DNA from: Nitrogeniibacter mangrovi
GTDB taxonomy: Bacteria; Pseudomonadota; Gammaproteobacteria; Burkholderiales; Rhodocyclaceae
Direction of reading: 5' to 3'
Assembly (NCBI RefSeq): GCF_010983895.1
Contig: NZ_CP048836.1
Span: 2,604,001-2,668,000 of the forward strand
DNA: 64,000 nt
Below are positions 62,377 through 64,000 of this stretch, one piece after another. Below the pieces are notes generated by a model. That model saw nothing but the letters and a program-made list of their open reading frames with translations, had not been told where the DNA came from and did no database searches. Numbering within the stretch: position 1 is the stretch's first letter; every line of letters starts with the position of its first letter. The translations under genes and the position numbers were made by a program.

Positions 62377-63047
62377 GGCGTCACCGCGGCCAGCGGCGCC
62401 AGGCGCCCCTCGTGCAGCCACCACTGTTCGTCCAGGTAAGCCGCCATGGCGCGGCTGTGGGTCACCATGAGCAGCGCGCTGCCGGCTTCATGCACCAGCT
62501 CGCGGAACAGGGCCATCACTTCGCCGCTGCTGTGCTCGTCGAGGTTGCCGGTGGGCTCGTCGGCCAGCACCAGCGGCGGCCGGTGCGCCAGTGCGCGGGC
62601 GATGGCGACGCGCTGCTGCTGGCCGCCGGAGAGCTGGTGCGGATACTTGCGCAACTGGGTCGCGAGGCCGAGGCGCTCGATCAGATGGCGTTCGAATGCC
62701 GCATCGACCCGACCGCTCAGCGCCGCCTGGAAGCGGATGTTGTCGGCCACATCGAGGGTGCCCACCAGATGGAACTGCTGGAACACCAGGCTCACGGTGT
62801 GCCGGCGCAGCGCGGCCAGCGCGCCCTCGGCAAGTCCGTCGAGCTCTGTGCCGGCCACGCGGATGCGCCCCGCGTCGGCCACGTCGAGCCCGGCGGCCAG
62901 ATGCAGCAGGGTGCTCTTGCCGCTGCCGCTCTCGCCCAGCAGCGCCGCCGACCGCCCCGCCGCGAGCGCGAGGTCGACGCCGTCGAGCACCGTCACCACC
63001 CCTTCAGGCTGGGCGTAGCGCTTGACCACGCCGGCCAGCTCGAGCAT
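62373..63047 (-). CDS. ABC transporter ATP-binding protein (LolD/AttE-like)
   Basis: The protein is 224 residues. Walker A is [12 protein letters not shown], the Q-loop is in [12 protein letters not shown], the signature is [16 protein letters not shown], Walker B is [12 protein letters not shown] and the switch His is in LMVTHSRAM. It is of the LolD/MacB class and energises the fused permease that overlaps its stop. A ChaN/PDZ gene is 11 bases upstream in the same direction. Confidence 0.88.
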   Translation of the reverse strand: MLELAGVVKRYAQPEGVVTVLDGVDLALAAGRSAALLGESGSGKSTLLHLAAGLDVADAGRIRVAGTELDGLAEGALAALRRHTVSLVFQQFHLVGTLDVADNIRFQAALSGRVDAAFERHLIERLGLATQLRKYPHQLSGGQQQRVAIARALAHRPPLVLADEPTGNLDEHSSGEVMALFRELVHEAGSALLMVTHSRAMAAYLDEQWWLHEGRLAPLAAVTP

Positions 63048-63058
63048 GCGCCGGGACC

Positions 63059-64000
63059 TCAGGGATGCGCCGGGGGCTGGGCGCCGCCGAGGCGGACCGC
63101 GACGGTGGCCTCCGTGGACACGCCCCGGTCGTCGTGGCGATAACGCATGCGGATCTCGTCGCCCGGGGCGCGGTCGAGCAGTGCCAGCTTGAGGCCGGCG
63201 AAATCGGGCGTGGGGGTGTCGTCGATGGCGACGATCACGTCGCCCTTCACCACCCCCAGCGGCTTGAGCACACTGTCCTCGGCCAGGCCCTGGACGATCA
63301 CGCGGGCGTCGGCGCTGTTGAGGAACACACCCAGTTGCCCCGCCGGCGGCAGGGTGCGCGCCTCGGAGAGGACGACGAAATCGGCCACGTGGGGCTGCTC
63401 CAGATGCTCGGCGCCCACCAGCAGACGCGCGCCTCGGATACCGGTGCGGCGCTCGACCCGATCGGGAATGCCGTCGCCGAACATCACGTGGCCGCTGCCG
63501 GCCAGCACCAGCAGATGCCGGCCCGGATGCGCCTTCACGTAATCGGATGCGGTCTTGGCCATGGTCTCGTCCCAGGTCTGCATCACCTCGAAGAAGTCCT
63601 CGAAGCCCTGGTCCTGGCGCGGATGCGCCTCGAAGGCGGTGCGCACCCGCTCGCGGTAGGCCGCGCTCGCCGGGCCATAGGTGGCCGGCAGGCGCGCGCG
63701 CTCCGCGGCCGACAGGCTCTTCAGCCCGCCCTGGCCGATCTTGCGGGTGAGCTCGGCCGGCGCGTTGAGGGCAACGATGGCAATGCCGTTGTCACGGGCG
63801 TAGCGGAGGATGGGCCGGTACAGTCGGTAGTCGAAGCGCCAGCGGTCGAAGTAGCCGCTGCGCGCCAGCATCTGCGCTTCGTCGATGCGCCCGGCCACGT
63901 AATCGTCCAGCACCGACTGGAAGGGGAACTGGAACCACTCCACCCCCAGCGCCACCTCGCCATACTTGCGATGCAGGAACTTGAGCGTCTCGAGCTGCAC
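63059..64000 (-). CDS. ChaN-family protein with C-terminal PDZ domain (5' part outside window)
   Basis: The visible 313 residues are cut at the window end, so the N-terminus and any lipoprotein signal are unseen. Residues 1-200 follow the ChaN/haem-binding uptake protein family: TLKFLHRKYGEVALGVEWFQFPFQSVLDDYVAG and LLVLAGSGHVMFGDGIPDRV. The last part is PDZ-like: GVFLNSADARVIVQGLAEDS, PLGVVKGDVIVAIDDTPTPD. ChaN proteins bind heme or iron at the outer membrane. With the ABC genes downstream it may act in envelope transport. Confidence 0.72.
   Translation of the reverse strand: MQLETLKFLHRKYGEVALGVEWFQFPFQSVLDDYVAGRIDEAQMLARSGYFDRWRFDYRLYRPILRYARDNGIAIVALNAPAELTRKIGQGGLKSLSAAERARLPATYGPASAAYRERVRTAFEAHPRQDQGFEDFFEVMQTWDETMAKTASDYVKAHPGRHLLVLAGSGHVMFGDGIPDRVERRTGIRGARLLVGAEHLEQPHVADFVVLSEARTLPPAGQLGVFLNSADARVIVQGLAEDSVLKPLGVVKGDVIVAIDDTPTPDFAGLKLALLDRAPGDEIRMRYRHDDRGVSTEATVAVRLGGAQPPAHP

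Overview
The window is very GC-rich, gene-dense bacterial chromosome. It fits a betaproteobacterium of the Rhodocyclales/Zoogloeaceae kind: it has a PEP-CTERM protein, an E. coli-type cytochrome bd operon with cydP, a nudJ-mnmA pair, ilvE followed by a CHCC zinc-finger gene, and cobalamin and DAB carbon-uptake genes. The taxonomic call is inference from gene content. No rRNA, tRNA, CRISPR array or intact insertion sequence was found.

Layout. 1-4.4 kb: an unrecognised gene fragment, an EF-hand secreted protein, a TauE-type exporter, periplasmic glucan protein OpgD and a base-excision glycosylase. 4.4-8.3 kb: a very large hybrid sensor kinase. 8.4-17 kb: a probable envelope-modification island. 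It holds a GT39 lipid-sugar transferase, a GT2-GtrA fusion, a PepSY protein, two COG4705 membrane proteins, a PmrA/QseB-like response regulator with its kinase, and an asparagine-synthase-like enzyme lacking the N-terminal Cys. Four promoters here carry a CCTAAG-N5-CCTAAG direct repeat like PmrA/BqsR boxes, and a weaker copy precedes a small membrane-protein gene at 57.5 kb.

17-26.3 kb: a GST and ABC-2 exporter operon, a PEP-CTERM protein, an SDR, and a sigma-54 activator with a Cys-rich PAS domain. The activator is divergent from cydP-cydA-cydB-cydX-ybgE, and a sigma-54 promoter and a palindrome lie between them. 26.3-42.3 kb: mostly housekeeping genes (chemoreceptor, TusA, M48 protease, MoaC, CYTH-CHAD, SixA, DUF2062, MnmA/NudJ, IlvE, YheT, phosphomannomutase, CobB). 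42.3-46 kb: a heme c/beta-barrel protein beside a TctDE-like two-component system. 46-51.3 kb: a LysR regulator divergent from dabB-dabA (energised CO2/bicarbonate uptake).

51.3-64 kb: a Cys-rich small protein, a NUDIX hydrolase, AlaS, a cobalamin adenosyltransferase, and a lower-GC amidase/lipoprotein pair resembling an effector and its immunity protein. Then come an RlmN-like radical SAM enzyme and an Att-like ABC transporter operon (ChaN/PDZ, ATPase, fused permease, CrtC-like secreted protein) that runs off the end of the window. Intergenic gaps are short. The only ones above about 300 bases are 20128-20465 (CRP-like site and hairpin) and 26002-26347 (apparent gene remnant).
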